Assembly: GCA_051453625.1 (NCBI GenBank) | Contig: JBOZIK010000001.1 | Coordinates: forward strand, 112,486,661 to 112,550,660 | DNA from: Welwitschia mirabilis | Lineage: Eukaryota > Gnetophyta > Gnetopsida > Welwitschiales | Direction of reading: 5' to 3' | Length of the DNA: 64,000 nt | Part shown: positions 45,353-58,330 of the stretch, piece by piece | How positions within the stretch are numbered: position 1 is the first letter of the stretch | Layout of the letters: every line of letters begins with the position of its first letter | Position numbers and translations under genes: made by a program | Notes under the pieces: generated by a model | Told to the model about the DNA's origin: nothing | Databases searched by the model: none | Seen by the model: only the letters and a program-made list of their open reading frames with translations

Positions 45353-48300
45353 AAAAATCTTATAACTAAAAATTAATAATTATTTATTTGAAAACCTAAG
45401 ACTAAATTATGTTAATTCCCCTAAAATAAACACATAATAGTATTTCTAGAAATTAACTTTATAAAGTTTATATTCCTATAATATATTTTTTAAGATCATA
45501 CTTTAAGTATAAAAATTATCTAAATTCTTAGAGTTATTATAGTACCACATTATACTTTAAAAGTTATGACTCTTACATAACTATAAATTTTTAAGTGATT
45601 AAGGACTCTTTAAAAACAATATAAAAGTTTTTAGAATTTAGGTACTCATTTGCCATAGAACACTAAGCATTACTTATGTAAAATGACTAAATTCTTCTTA
45701 TTTTTTATTTTCATTGTCAAAGTTATTTTGATGAAATAATTTTTTATTTTTATTAAATATAAAAAATTAATATTCCTAAATTTGTATGATTCTAATAGAA
45801 TTGTAGTCATTTAATTTTATTTAATTTTAACAAGTAATCTTATTTTTATTTTATTCTTCCATTTTGTAAAATTTAAATGTTATTTATATAAAGAACATAA
45901 AAATTCATAAGCAAATTTACAATAGTTATAGCTGATAAAATTAAAAATAAAACTTAATAACATTAATTAACTAAAAGTAACATCAGTAAAAAAAAAAGTG
46001 ATGCATCTGATTCATTCAAAGGAAACAATTTCAATAATCGTTAGGATTTGACATGAAGGAATATGTGACATAAATAAAATTTAAGGATCCAATAATTTAG
46101 CCTAATAAAAGGACTCTGACATACATTTTATTAAAATAAAACTGTAAAATGCATTCAATATTTTATAATATAATACATGATACTCAAATATTAAAACTAA
46201 ACCCCTTAGTCACTTAACTATTTTCATTGGTAAACCTCATTAACCAAGGATGTAAAGAAATTTTTCAAATCTATCCATTGTCTTGTTTGAGCCTAAGAGA
46301 AGGGATACTTTCAATAAAAGAAACAATCTAAAAATAATATCCCATGGCCTAATCCAATACATTATTATGCAAATAATTTTCTTAAGAAAAAAAGAACATA
46401 GAACAAAATAAGTAAAAACAAAAAAAAAAAAACTACTTGAAAAGGTAAATAGTTGGTAACTCCTACATGATAGAGATTTGATAAAGACTAAGAAAGGTAA
46501 ATATTTGGTAACTCCTACATGATAGATATTTGATAAAGACTTAATCCCAAGATCTTTATCTCTAAGGTTCAAGATCAAAGATCTAAGACACAAGTTTCAA
46601 AATCCATACTTAAAGGATAAGAAGAAAAGAAGATTAAAGGAGGAAAAGGAAGTTTGATAGCATAAACTTGCATGAAAATGAATTAATTTATAAAGATGAA
46701 AGGTTTCTATTTACAGGTGAAGGAAATATCAAAGTCTCTTGATGTAATTAAACAGAGACCATGCAAATAATTTTATCCATAAGGTAATATGATCACGTTA
46801 AATTGAATAAAATTGATTATAGTGAAATGGATGAGATTAATCATTGAAAATTTGGAGGAGCTTAACATTTATGTATTGAATAATAAGAAGACATGATATT
46901 GATGACACATATACTTACCTAGGATAAGTAATTTCCTTAGTTTAAATAGCAAGGTTAATTACATACATCAATTCCTCATGCTAGTACCTTCTTAATCCTT
47001 CAGATGTGTTTAACCATATTTAACTAATTTAAAACAATAAATCTTTTTCTATGCAAAAGATTCAAAACTTCCATGAGTCCTACTAAGATATAATTTTCCA
47101 AATCTGATGAATAAAAAATAAATATTATATGAATCAAGTAGTTTTATAAATATCAAGAAGGATAAAAGTCATGGTTAAGTAAAATTTATTTTTTTATCCT
47201 TTTTAGTTTATGGACAAGAAAGCATGTACTATTTACACATTCATTAATTTTAAGATCCATCAAATTCATCAACACAAAACACAAGAAAGAAAATGTCATA
47301 GTTGAATATAGTACATTTAATTTTTATCCACTCGTCTTCTTAACTACATTAATAATTTGTCTTTACCAAGTAGATTTACCTCTTAGAATGGAAGGAGGCA
47401 CTTAAATAAATTAGTCCAACAAACATGTCATGTGCCATTTATGTAAATATTTCATTATTATTTTATACCTACTTATTAAATTTCAATTTAATAATCTTAA
47501 AATTTAAAGTATATGATTTTACATAAATGGAGTTATTTGATTTTAACATTCGAATATCTTTTATTTATCAATTTATCTTTTCATGAAAAATAAAATTTTA
47601 ATTAAAAATTATTACTATTATAATATTTAATCACAAAACCAAAATAATAAAAAACTATAAATTAAAATTAATTACTTAAAATATTTTAAAATATCTACGA
47701 ATTAAAACTATGCATATTAATAAAAATGTAAAGATGTTATTGCTTATGACACTAAATAATGGTTGCCATAAAGACTCTAATTAAATTATTTCAACAAAAA
47801 AAAAATCTAAGTAAAGAATGGATTCATGTTCAAAATGAAATATTAAAAAGTATCATATAATTTTCTAAGATATTTAACATGTGTGATATTTGAGTAACCA
47901 ACTTTTTACAAAATATGGAATACAACACAGAAAGATGACAATGTGTCCCTTTGACATAATAATAATAAAGCATTATCTATATAATTTCATAGAGATACAA
48001 TTTTCAAAGAGTTTAAAAAGCTATTCTAATGATCTAATATGTATTTAGATAATATTCCCACTATCATGCCACTCTTAGATGATTATAAATAGTCATTAGA
48101 TAACAAATTCACAAAGGAATAAATTGGACAAGCTCTAACATCAATGTGAGATGATAAAGAGATCACTACAGATTGATTTAAGTTCTTTAAAATCTACTAA
48201 TGAGTCATCAAAAAAGACATATGTTCCTTGGTTGATGAAGTCTTCTAAAAATGCAAATTTTATATTCACCTTAATGATTATTCTATATGACTAATTTTGA

Positions 48301-51300
48301 AGAACATCATGTTATAATTACTTTTGTTTATTATTCCATTAGTCTCTATAGTTTCATGTGTAAATGTAGTTCAAAGATTTGGAAAAGGAATTTGACTTTA
48401 ATTATTCTATGTATCATTTATAAAATTTAATTAGGTTTCATCAAGAATATATTAATTAATAATTATAGCATTCTAGCAAATGAGATTATCTAAGAAAATC
48501 ATAAGAAAAGAAAATTAACCATTTTCTAAAGTGAAATATATTAAAAGTCTTTTATTTGTTTTAATAGAATAACATTATGTTTTGTCTAAAAGAGAGAGGA
48601 TACAATTAAGTTCATCAAATTCCTAGTAAAATTATTTTATTTTTTACTATTCATCAATGAAGAGTATCATGAAACTTTTAGCCTAAAGTAAGATTATAAT
48701 AAGGAATAATTTTTTGTCTCCATCCTTTTTATTTATTTATTTATTTTTCTTTTTTTTTGTTATCATGAAGAATTACCTTTCACATTTTATTTGAGAATTT
48801 AAAATTGAAGATTCGCATTATGCTACCTTACATCCCATGTTACAATGCATAAATGATGTCTTGTCCTACCTTGTTTCCAATGTAAAGAATGCATCTAAGC
48901 TAAAAACTCTCACTAAAATTCTATACTTATTTTTTAAATTAGAAATTAATTAAAATAACTCAAAGATATATATTAAAGGAACTATTCTAATTTGGTAGAA
49001 TAAATTTCTTCCTTTTTAGTAGTTGATCATAGTTTTATTTTCAAATAGATACTTAATAGCTTTACTTGATAAATACAGCAACAAAAACAAAAATTTAGAC
49101 ATAGGTAATCAAGAAAATAAGTTTAAACATTCATAGAAAAGTATTATTTTAAGTAGTACTAGAAACATCCTGCTAACAAGAACTTGAATTAACTTGATAG
49201 TAGTCTACATAGCATATTGTTTACCAATCAATATAAAAGTAATGCAAATCATAAGATCCATTATGCATAATTTCATTTTATTAGAAGGAAAATATCATTA
49301 AATACTTAACCCAGTAATCTTTGAGATGATAGCTTAACCATGCTCTACAGGAGGTTTATGTATTAGATCTATCTTGGACACTAACAAATGCATATTTGGA
49401 AAATTAGATCATAAATACTTTTAGAACAAAACACACATTGAATTAAATGTTGTAAAGAACTATATGATAAAAATTTTAGTATTACATATGAAAAGAAATT
49501 TAAAAATAATAGAAAATCATGTAACCATTATTTCTTAAATATCCTATTTGAGAAAAACATCTTTATTTAAAAGAGGATAAAGTTAGCATTTAATCATCTA
49601 TCATGTCTTATTTGAGCATAACAACAAATGGAGGAGATTATTGAAACTCAAAATTCTATAAAAAGATTAAAACATTTTTATATAGCTTACTATCAATCAA
49701 AACTCTTAATAATTTATTCTCTTAAAATCCATCATATCAATGTTTCATTAAATTCTTGATTTGTAAAGAAGATACAAAAGCTCTAAAGCATTTATTTTTT
49801 ATTGCATATTTGTTTTAAAATTTTAGCATCAAATATCATGAATACCAAACAATCCTTTCATGAGATGCAAATTTCACAACCTATGTTTTGTTAAAAATAA
49901 AATATTCTTTCTTCCATATCTCATCTGTTTCCATCTAATACTATTCATTTCACTTCTTTCCTTTTTAAACCCTAATCTTAGCACTACTATAAGCTCAAAT
50001 CTCCTCCCACTCATCATTGCACTTCAAATCCTAACATTTCTTTTTGAATTCACAAGTTCATTATACAAGCCTTTCCCACATTAAGAGTGACATTGCTTCA
50101 TTAGTAAAGAAAGTGACTACATGCTAACTAAGAAAGGTGGTAATAACATGCCTAATGAAGATAATAATGATAATGCACTAGGACATAATGAGAATCATTT
50201 CCTACATCTACTCTATTCAACTATATTCTAAATTTCATTACAATCTTCTTTTCGTTTCTCATAACTTAAGTTCCCCCATGTAGGTGTATTAATTAAATGT
50301 AACTATGATAATCTCCTTATTAAGCATGTTGTAAATTTTTAGGATGAATCTCCATATGCTTCCTACTATTAGAAGTGAATATCCTGTTAATGTTAACCCA
50401 ACTTACACCCCCTTGTTTCTTCATTTTTCTTGATGTGATGATATTTTATTGCATTCTACTACTTGATCTTTTAGTTTAGTAAAAAAATTAACTTTTCTCT
50501 AGAAAATCAAGGGGGGAAAAAAAAGAAGAAGAAGAAAAAGAAACAATAAAAGAAAACATAAATAAATAAATAAAACAAGAAAACCAACTAAGACTTAATT
50601 CTCATGCAAAGAATGTTGTTATTTATTGTAAGTTCTTCTTAGAAAATTACATTTTGTAGTTTTACTTCATGTGAATTTTGGCATTCATCATTTACTAGTC
50701 CCTAAGTTTCATTGCTTTTATAATTTCTTTATTAATTTTGATTATTAGAATTATATCTTATTGAAAATAACCAAGGATTTTTCTTAAGCATAAGAGTGGC
50801 TTATGATGGAACCGTATCTTAAGAGAGTATAAAATAAGAACCAAAAGAAGAAGCTCTATTATTTTTTTAATATTGTATTATATTAGTCTTTCAAGGGAGA
50901 TTATACTTTAGAGAAATAATGAATTAGAATAAAGTATCTTATAGGAAAGAAATAAGAAGATTTTCTTAATACCTTACATAGATTATTTATTATTAGAATT
51001 TGGTTATGTACATATTTCACAAGTAAGATGCATCATATAAGAAGTAAAATAAGCCTAAGAATATTTGATGTTCAAAGAAAAGAATTAATCAAACAGAGAA
51101 GAGTCAATCTTTATAAATGAAAGAAAATATTATAATAGTAATATATCAACTAAAAAGAGAGAGTATACAAAAATACTATAAATGTTAGATATATAATCTA
51201 TGATGAGCTTAAACCACAAATATTTCTTAACAAAAATTTAAGAGGTCACAACGTTCTTATCATAATTTATCATAGAATAAAAATCATGTTTCAAAGTATG

Positions 51301-53940
51301 TTCTAAGAGGAATTAAATGTCATATTAGAAGTCTCAAGATTTATTTAGGCAACAAGTCATCCCTTGAGTTTAGGAATTACATCTTACACAATTATGGTAG
51401 TATACATTTCAAACAAGAGAAGTTCCAATCTATTATCATAGTAGGTTATGATCCAATGATGGTAAGTCTTATTGGATGTATTATATCAATAGTATAGATA
51501 CTTATAACTGAGTGTACAAGAAAGAACTTATTATAATTAATGTAGGATAAATAAAGAGAATAATTTAAAGACTAATGAAATTCAACATAAAAAGATCAAA
51601 ATTATATAAGAACAAATTTAAAATGTGATAAGTGAAGAGAAGGATTTATAAGATGAGAGTGTGTTGTCTCTAGATTGAAAGAGAAAGAGTTTTTTATTAT
51701 CCTTATATAAGAATATTCTAGTAATTGAAGATGATAGTGCTTGTTATTATTCCTATGTTAGATTTAATATCAAAAGATAAAACACTTAAGAGAAAAGAAA
51801 ACATTATGGAATCAAGTTAAAATAAAATCAGAGTAGGAAAAATACTTATTAAAGAGTCTCACCTTTATTTTCTTATTTAAATATTATGTTAGGAATAGTG
51901 TAGATAATATTAGAGTTTATTATCATAAATAAAAGTACAAGTTTTAAGGAATTGAGAGAATGAATAAGGAGTTACATATCTTGTGAATATAATCCTATAT
52001 TTTTTCCTTGTATTTGAATGCATAAATTCAAGTTAGGATGGATTAAAAATTTTGGTATTGGAAAGAAAAATTAAATCACTACCATTTTTTGTTTATTTTC
52101 AAACTAAATACATAGTGCAATAAACCTTTTTTTAGTATTTTTTAAATAAAATTCTTGATTAAAACATATAAAAACATACATTTCAAAATAACCTCTAAGA
52201 ATAATAAAATATAGGTGTATGAAAAATCTCATATATGATGCAATTAAAAAGGGAGTAGATCTGTATAAAACTTCATTCTATTCTTTTAAAAGAAAGAGTG
52301 AAAAAACATGTAATTAGAATAAGAAAAGTTTATATATCATAGAGCTAAAATGCAAGCATATGATATCTATTTATGAGGAATAACATGTATAGATTACTTA
52401 AAAACATATGCTATGTTTAGTTATATTTTTTATAATTTTCATTTTAAGGAGCATCATTAATAATGATTCTTAGAATATCATGTTTCAAACTATCTTAGTT
52501 AAACAAATAAAGATCTTAGTAAAGAAGAAGTGCATAAGCTTGGTGATTCTCTAGCTATGTGGAAATTAATTTATCCTTAAGATGAAGAAATAAAGACACC
52601 CATTATAAAAGTCAGCTTAAGTAGTTTGTGAATATTGATGATGTTAATATTATGAAAATACCATATTTTACATCCCAAAAGATTAGATTATGACATGATT
52701 ATAAATAGTTACAAGTCCTTTTTATATGTGATCATGACATCAAACTAAGTTTCATAAACATCTAAACCTTAAATTAATTCCTATTGGTGGGATCCTAAAG
52801 TTTACATTGGAATCTTAAAGTAATATTATGATTTTTATGTACATTTAAAGAAGTTATAGAAAAATAGCTTTAGGTAAAAATTTATCAATGGTAACTTTAA
52901 AGATTTTATTAAATATTAAACTAACATAATTAATTCAATTGTAAATAAAATAATTTTTGAGAACATATGCTATGATATATTCTATAAGAAAAGGATATTC
53001 TTAATCATACTTGACTAAGTATAGTTAGAACACATTCTCTCTTAGTATTACAATATTGTGGAGATTCTTGTTATTAGAATATTTTTAAATAAACTCAAAG
53101 AGAATATTTTGGTTCTATGTGGTTTTTCTTTTTTCCTTTTTCTCAAAAAAACCCTAGTAATTAAAAGATTAATAAGTCAATCCAAATTCATGAGTATTAA
53201 ATAATAGGTTATGTAAGAAAAATAGAAAAAATGTTAAACCATTATCGTGATGCATTTATCTAATCACGTAACCACTTTATCATAGCATGTCTTTTCAATG
53301 GCTTATTATCATCTTAGGTTATTTTATAACATGCCTTTTTCATGACTTATTGTCATCTTTAAGTTAGTATTTTCTATTTAATAGAACTTGGATTTAATTT
53401 ACTATTATAGTTAGGGATGGGTGCTTATATGATGAAATAAGTGTAGAATATATCATAAAATAATATTAAATAGTATTAAATAATACTAGAAAATGCAAAA
53501 ACTATCCTACTATTAACCTAAGATAATCTCACACCATTAAATAAAAATAATCAAATGCTTACTACAAAACTAGTTAAGACTTAACTATTTAGTTCAAAAT
53601 GCATCATCATGATAATCTGATAATGAAGTTACTTGAACTAGTTAGGTTGGTTTATTACTACTAACTTACTATGTACATATATTATACCAAGAGTGAATGA
53701 AAAAAGTAATGAAACATGATAGAAATTAAATGAGTTATTGGACAATACTTAGAATAAGTATTGTTAATTACCCTGATTTATGTTTAGCTACATAAACAGA
53801 AGAAAATAGAGATAATATTACTTTTTCAAGTAATATAATATGCACATAATAATATTTAAATATAATTTGCAGCTTTGTATTAACATATTAATTGTTACAT
53901 AAAGATGTGATAAGGCTTGTATTCTCCTTTTCAAGTAACA
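45353..53940. other. Long AT-rich region without recognised genes
   Basis: Both strands are full of stops. The longest open frames (46593-46240 minus, 49860-50084 plus) lack motifs. A-rich runs occur at 46415-46432 and 50510-50560. A tandem duplication at 46441 is listed separately. Nothing here allows a gene call. Confidence 0.5.
46441..46542. repeat. Tandem duplication of 52 bp
   Basis: AAAGGTAAATAGTTGGTAAC at 46441 and AAAGGTAAATATTTGGTAAC at 46493 begin two nearly identical units, each containing CTCCTACATGATAGA. Confidence 0.9.
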
Positions 53941-53949
53941 CTTTGGAGT

Positions 53950-55220
53950 ATAGGAAATGCTGCTACATCCTTTGCAAGATAATTGAAGCTTCCTTTCTTG
54001 ACGTTTTTACTTAGTCTATTTCTACAATGTTCTTGTCAAAAATATCCCCACCTTTGGTGGTGATCCTATTCTTATACCCTTCTTTGTTTTTTGTTTCCAT
54101 TATTTTCTCCTTAGGAATAGGGATATGATTAGGGTTTATTACTGCTTTTCTACTACCTCAACCTTCTCCTTCATCTTTATTCCACATGGCATCTTACACC
54201 TGAAATGCAATAATAAAATATACATCCTAACCTACTAACATACTAACTAACTAACCTATTGATTAGTAAGTATACTAATAAAGAAAAACATCTATTATTG
54301 TTTAAAATGCATAATTAAGATAATGAAAATAGTTCATTAATAAACAAGGTTTACATCAAAATTTATTCTCATTAGTTCCTCTAAGCTCAATGTTTTGTTA
54401 GTTCCTTAACAAATAGATATATATAATAGAGAGAAATAGATTCAGGATAGGAATTCTTCAAACATCAAATTCTTGAAGGATAGATTGCCCTTAGCACATT
54501 CACAGTATAAGAAGCTCAGTAAAGTAGAAGCTGCAGATTCTTTTTCTACAATTTTAGTGCTTTACAACTGTCCTTACTTTTTAAACTTAAAATTAGCACT
54601 TTTAATCCCAAAAATTGCATAAATATAATCATGATTCTCCTAACTTACATTGCTTACTTTATATTCTACATACCATGAATTTCTTACACAAAATTCATGA
54701 AGTTTCATAAAAGAACTCCTCATTGAGTAGATTTCTTTTGAAAATATAACCTATTTTCTTTGAATGCTTTTATCTCTTCATCTCTTAGGAGCTTTTCTCC
54801 TACTAGAAAAACTTGCCTCCCTAATATTTACTCCCTTCGACCTTTAGTAATCTGCTCCCTAGAAAGTATCATTTGAATTTGATTAGAGTAGAGATCCATT
54901 TTCTTAGATATTCTATCTAGCTTTTTAAGACAATCTTTTTGCTCTAAACTTAGCTCAAAACATTTCTTTTGTAAACTCTTAAGAGTGCCATAATAAGAAT
55001 GGTTACTTTCTTTATGAAGAGGGTTTGATGAGGGCCATTAAGAACTTAGTTCTTAATGGCCCTCATTGAACCCATTACGATGATCAACCTTCTTAACAAA
55101 AGCTCTCTTTAATTTTCTTCTTTTTATTATCCTAGTCTTCTTCCCATAAGATTTAATACTAAATGCTGGAATTTTCCTTAAAACATTTATGTGAAGCTAT
55201 TTCATCATGAATCTAAAACC
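53950..55220 (-). pseudogene. Unrecognised coiled-coil pseudogene, possibly with an intron
   Basis: From about 55220 down to 54730 one minus-strand frame reads for some 165 codons with only a few stops: GKKTRIIKRRKLKRAFVKKV, then LKSLQKKCFELSLEQKDCLK and KLDRISKKMDLYSNQIQM, a likely coiled coil. After AT-rich DNA with no coding signal, a second stretch at about 54190-53960 reads NPNHIPIPKEKIMETKNKEG and RITTKGGDIFDKNIVEID. On the minus strand a donor-like ATG/GTATGT lies near 54673 and an acceptor-like TTGCATTTCAG near 54202, so an intron of about 470 bp would join them. I recognise no family. The palindrome at 55021-55073 lies inside the first part. Confidence 0.4.
55021..55073. repeat. Near-perfect 26-bp palindrome
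   Basis: The left arm 55021-55046 and right arm 55048-55073 are reverse complements around one central base. The inner 19 bp of each arm pair perfectly and the outer 7 bp pair with two G-T wobbles as RNA. Inner arm: ATGAGGGCCATTAAGAACT. Confidence 0.9.
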
Positions 55221-55629
55221 ATAAGAAAACATGATACAACATGAAAACATAAGAAGATGCTAAATGTGAAAGCTATAGATCTGAATCCTTATTAATAAAG
55301 GCAAAAACTTGTACTTGTAATTGCATTAATTTCACATAATTGAGGAATAAACATGATTATGAATTAAAACTGAATCAAATGGGACTAAAAATTTTTTGTA
55401 CTCTACTGATTCTAATAAAAATCTAAATTACATGTTGGTAAGATGTAAGTCTGAAAAATTCACTGAGTTGAAACTGATATCACAAATGCTAATATGCTTG
55501 AGACAATGTGGAATTGATCTTGAAATGGGGTCATCAAAATTAAGAAGGGATCACCAAGAATGAGTTTAAATGGAATGTTAAAGGAATGGAAAGGCATATT
55601 TAAGTGGTGATCACTCTCTACAATACTAG

Positions 55630-55752
55630 GTTTGATAAGGGTCCTTGAAAACTCTTGAGTTCTTGATAAGGACCATCTAATCCATTGTGGAGCTAGCCAA
55701 AAGAATTCAAAGGCGATCATTAAGGACTCTTAAGTTCTCAATGGAGTCCTTC
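55630..55752. repeat. Two related imperfect palindromes
   Basis: 55639-55674 runs from GGGTCCTTGAAAACTC to GAGTTCTTGATAAGGACC. 55722-55751 runs from AAGGACTC to GAGTCCTT. Both share AGTTCT(T/C)(A/G)A with the palindrome at 55021. Confidence 0.55.
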
Positions 55753-55889
55753 AAATTCTAATCACTATCATTGTAAAAGTAAGTAACAATGAAAAAGAAA
55801 AGTCACATGATAGAGTTATAGTGAAAATTTAAGGGGGATCGTCAAGTATGAGATCTTGTTCTTTGAGAAGCAAGTTTTAAAAGGAAAAG

Positions 55890-56540
55890 TTAACTTAAAA
55901 TCTAGTCTAAAACTTAGGCTTTGGGTTTACATCAGTTAACTTCTAGAACTTGCATGCTAATCATTTGGCTTGAAATCTGATTAGAAGTTCTAACTTCAGA
56001 TTGGTGTCAGTTTATCAAGTGATTTTTGTCTTTACTTGTAGGATGAAGGAGTAATTAGGTTGATTTGAAATCTAACTCAAATTTTTGACTTCAAGTTGGT
56101 ATTATTCAATCATATGATTTTGTTTAATTGTATGTTTTTAGAGTACAAGAAGACGATTGAGGTGATTTGAGATCCAGCTCAAAGTTTTAACTTTGAGTTG
56201 ATGTCAACCAAAAGATTCAAGTTTTTATTTTAATGGTTTGATCTAAAATCTGACTTAAAGTTTTGTCTTTGGATTGGTGTCAAGCAACCAAGTAATCTTT
56301 TGATTTCAAGACCTATCTAAAAACATTATTAAGTTTCATTTCTTATTCTCCTTGAAACAAAAATAAAAGAAAAACTTTTTGAGTGATTAGTTATAGTATA
56401 AAAAGTTTTCTTTTGATGAAAAAATATTTGCATGATTTTTGATAATAAGGTTCATTAGGTCCTCGCAGTGGCATGCAGCTCAAGAAATATAAATTAGTCA
56501 TAAATCAATCTAAGTTCTAACTTTAGGTTGAATCCTGATT
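55890..56540 (+). repeat. Degenerate tandem repeat of about 80-105 bp
   Basis: Units with the core TTGAAATCTAACTCAAAGTT followed by TTGACTTCAAGTTGGTGTC recur at about 55890, 55970, 56064, 56168 and 56247, with a fragment at 56505. Spacing varies from 79 to 104 bases. No coding. Confidence 0.7.
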
Positions 56541-56830
56541 ATTTTGGGATCCCTCAATTCCATACTTTCTTTAAGATTTATGTTGACACTTGGCACATTT
56601 TAGTTGTTGGTCAAATAGGTATTTTTCTTTTACAAAATCATTTACTTTAAGATTAAACACATGTGCATTAAATAACGTAATATGAATTACACTTGTCAAG
56701 CATGATAATAAGACTTATGCTCTAAATCTCATTCCTTACATGCTAATCATCCATCATTCTTTAAGTGAGCTTAAGAATTCCTTCACGTAATTATCTTACA
56801 CTCTTTCTCATCTTTTATCCATTAATCTTC

Positions 56831-57510
56831 ATGGCTTATACTCCTCCTCCTCCTCTTATTGCTACCTCTAGCATTAAAAATATGAAACATTATTTGTTTA
56901 ACTTGGATTTTACATAAATAAATATGTGCATTACTAATGTAAATCCCCAATTACCTCAAGCCTCTATTAGGTCTGAAAACATGGTACAATAGTATTCATA
57001 ATATGATTACAAATCAACTGCTAAGGTCTTGGATACCTTAGATTCCTTTATTACTGAGGTTGGTAAAGACCATTTTGAAAGTAGTGTCATTCCTTCAAGT
57101 TTTGATCCCATGGTCCATCACTTGGTGGACAAGTATCTGAGGGTGAGAATTGAAGAACTATGTTGGAAACTCAGTTATGGGAATTTGGCCTATGACATTT
57201 CTTTGTATCAACTAGCTAGGTAGATGCAACTACTTGAGAAAAAGATTTATTAACTTCAAGGCACAAACCCTATCCTTAGTCTTACTACATTAATTTTTGA
57301 TAAGGAAAATATAGAAAAGACAATATGGAATGCTAAACCTTATCAAAACTTTTGGTGAATCCACCTAAAGGATATTAATATGCTATCTAAGCCTTTAGAT
57401 AATATGCATCTATTTCCCCTGAGTGAGAATTCTTTAAGATCGATGTCTAAGACTAGACGTTCTCATAAGAGGAATAAGTTTTTTATCTACTTTAAGAATT
57501 GAGTTGCTTG
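56831..57510 (+). pseudogene. Unrecognised pseudogene in one reading frame
   Basis: From ATG at 56831 a single frame can be followed for about 225 codons without any frameshift, interrupted only by about ten in-frame stops, several of which look like altered CAA, CAG, CGA or TGG codons. The start is MAYTPPPPLIATSSIKN. The open part 57029-57223 reads MDTLDSFITEVGKDHFESSV, later DKYLRVRIEELCWKLSYGN, and a basic tail MSKTRRSHKRNKF lies near 57440-57480. I recognise no domain. The preceding 1.4 kb (tandem repeats, no coding) could be an LTR or leader, which would make this a gag-like first ORF, but no primer site is visible. Confidence 0.45.
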
Positions 57511-58330
57511 AGTTGGTAACTTACTTACTCAGTGATTTGAAAAGTGTTTTGCTATTATTTTTAGAGGTAGATATGATAAATTATTTTTCTTAATAAATTT
57601 TTTATTTTTATTTTAAATAGATTTATCTTAAACTATTTATTTTATTATGGACATATCAATTCCATTAAAGAAAATTCAAATCAAATAATTTATTAAACTG
57701 TTAAAATAATGTGAAATGATTCTAAAACTTTGAAGCTTTTCCTTAGTTCAAATATAATTTAATGTTTGTATACATTATTAAATTAAAAATATTTGAATAC
57801 ACATTGCATCACAAACTAGAATATTTTTCTTTTGGGTTTCTTTTCTCTCTTGATATCTTTTCTATTTTTTATAAGTTGTGATAGAGTTATAGTTTTGTTA
57901 ACTAGCTGTGTCTCAAATGACTCCTGGGGCATAACTGTTTCTCAAATTTTTATTTTTCACAACTTAATTTAACCACAATGAAGATAGTACAACCACTGTC
58001 AAAGGAGTAAGGGCATGAAAGATATAATATACCATAGAAGGTATTTTATTTTATGATGGAACATGTCTCCTCAATATTCTTAATAAAAATAATGCATAAT
58101 CACCCATTGAATACTTACTAAGTCAGCTTCTTGCTTTATAATCATTACATTTACTTTAAGCAAACTAGTAAATTGGTAGACTAAATAATCTTTAAAAAAA
58201 TAACACATCCTTTATTATCTAATTTTGAAATTTATTTCATAGGTATAGTTGCAGTATTCTTTCCATTCTATTAGGGTTTTCTAAATAATTTAGCACTGAT
58301 TTATGATCATAATACATACTTGTCCTTTAC
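57511..58330. other. AT-rich spacer
   Basis: No coding signal on either strand until the integrase C-terminus begins on the minus strand near 58330. Confidence 0.5.

Noticed and set aside
46240-46593. 117-codon minus-strand frame
   Set aside because: Rich in Phe and Leu from an A-rich plus strand, includes a tandem duplication, and shows no motif.
49860-50084. 74-codon plus-strand frame
   Set aside because: Hydrophobic by composition only, with no homology or regulatory context.
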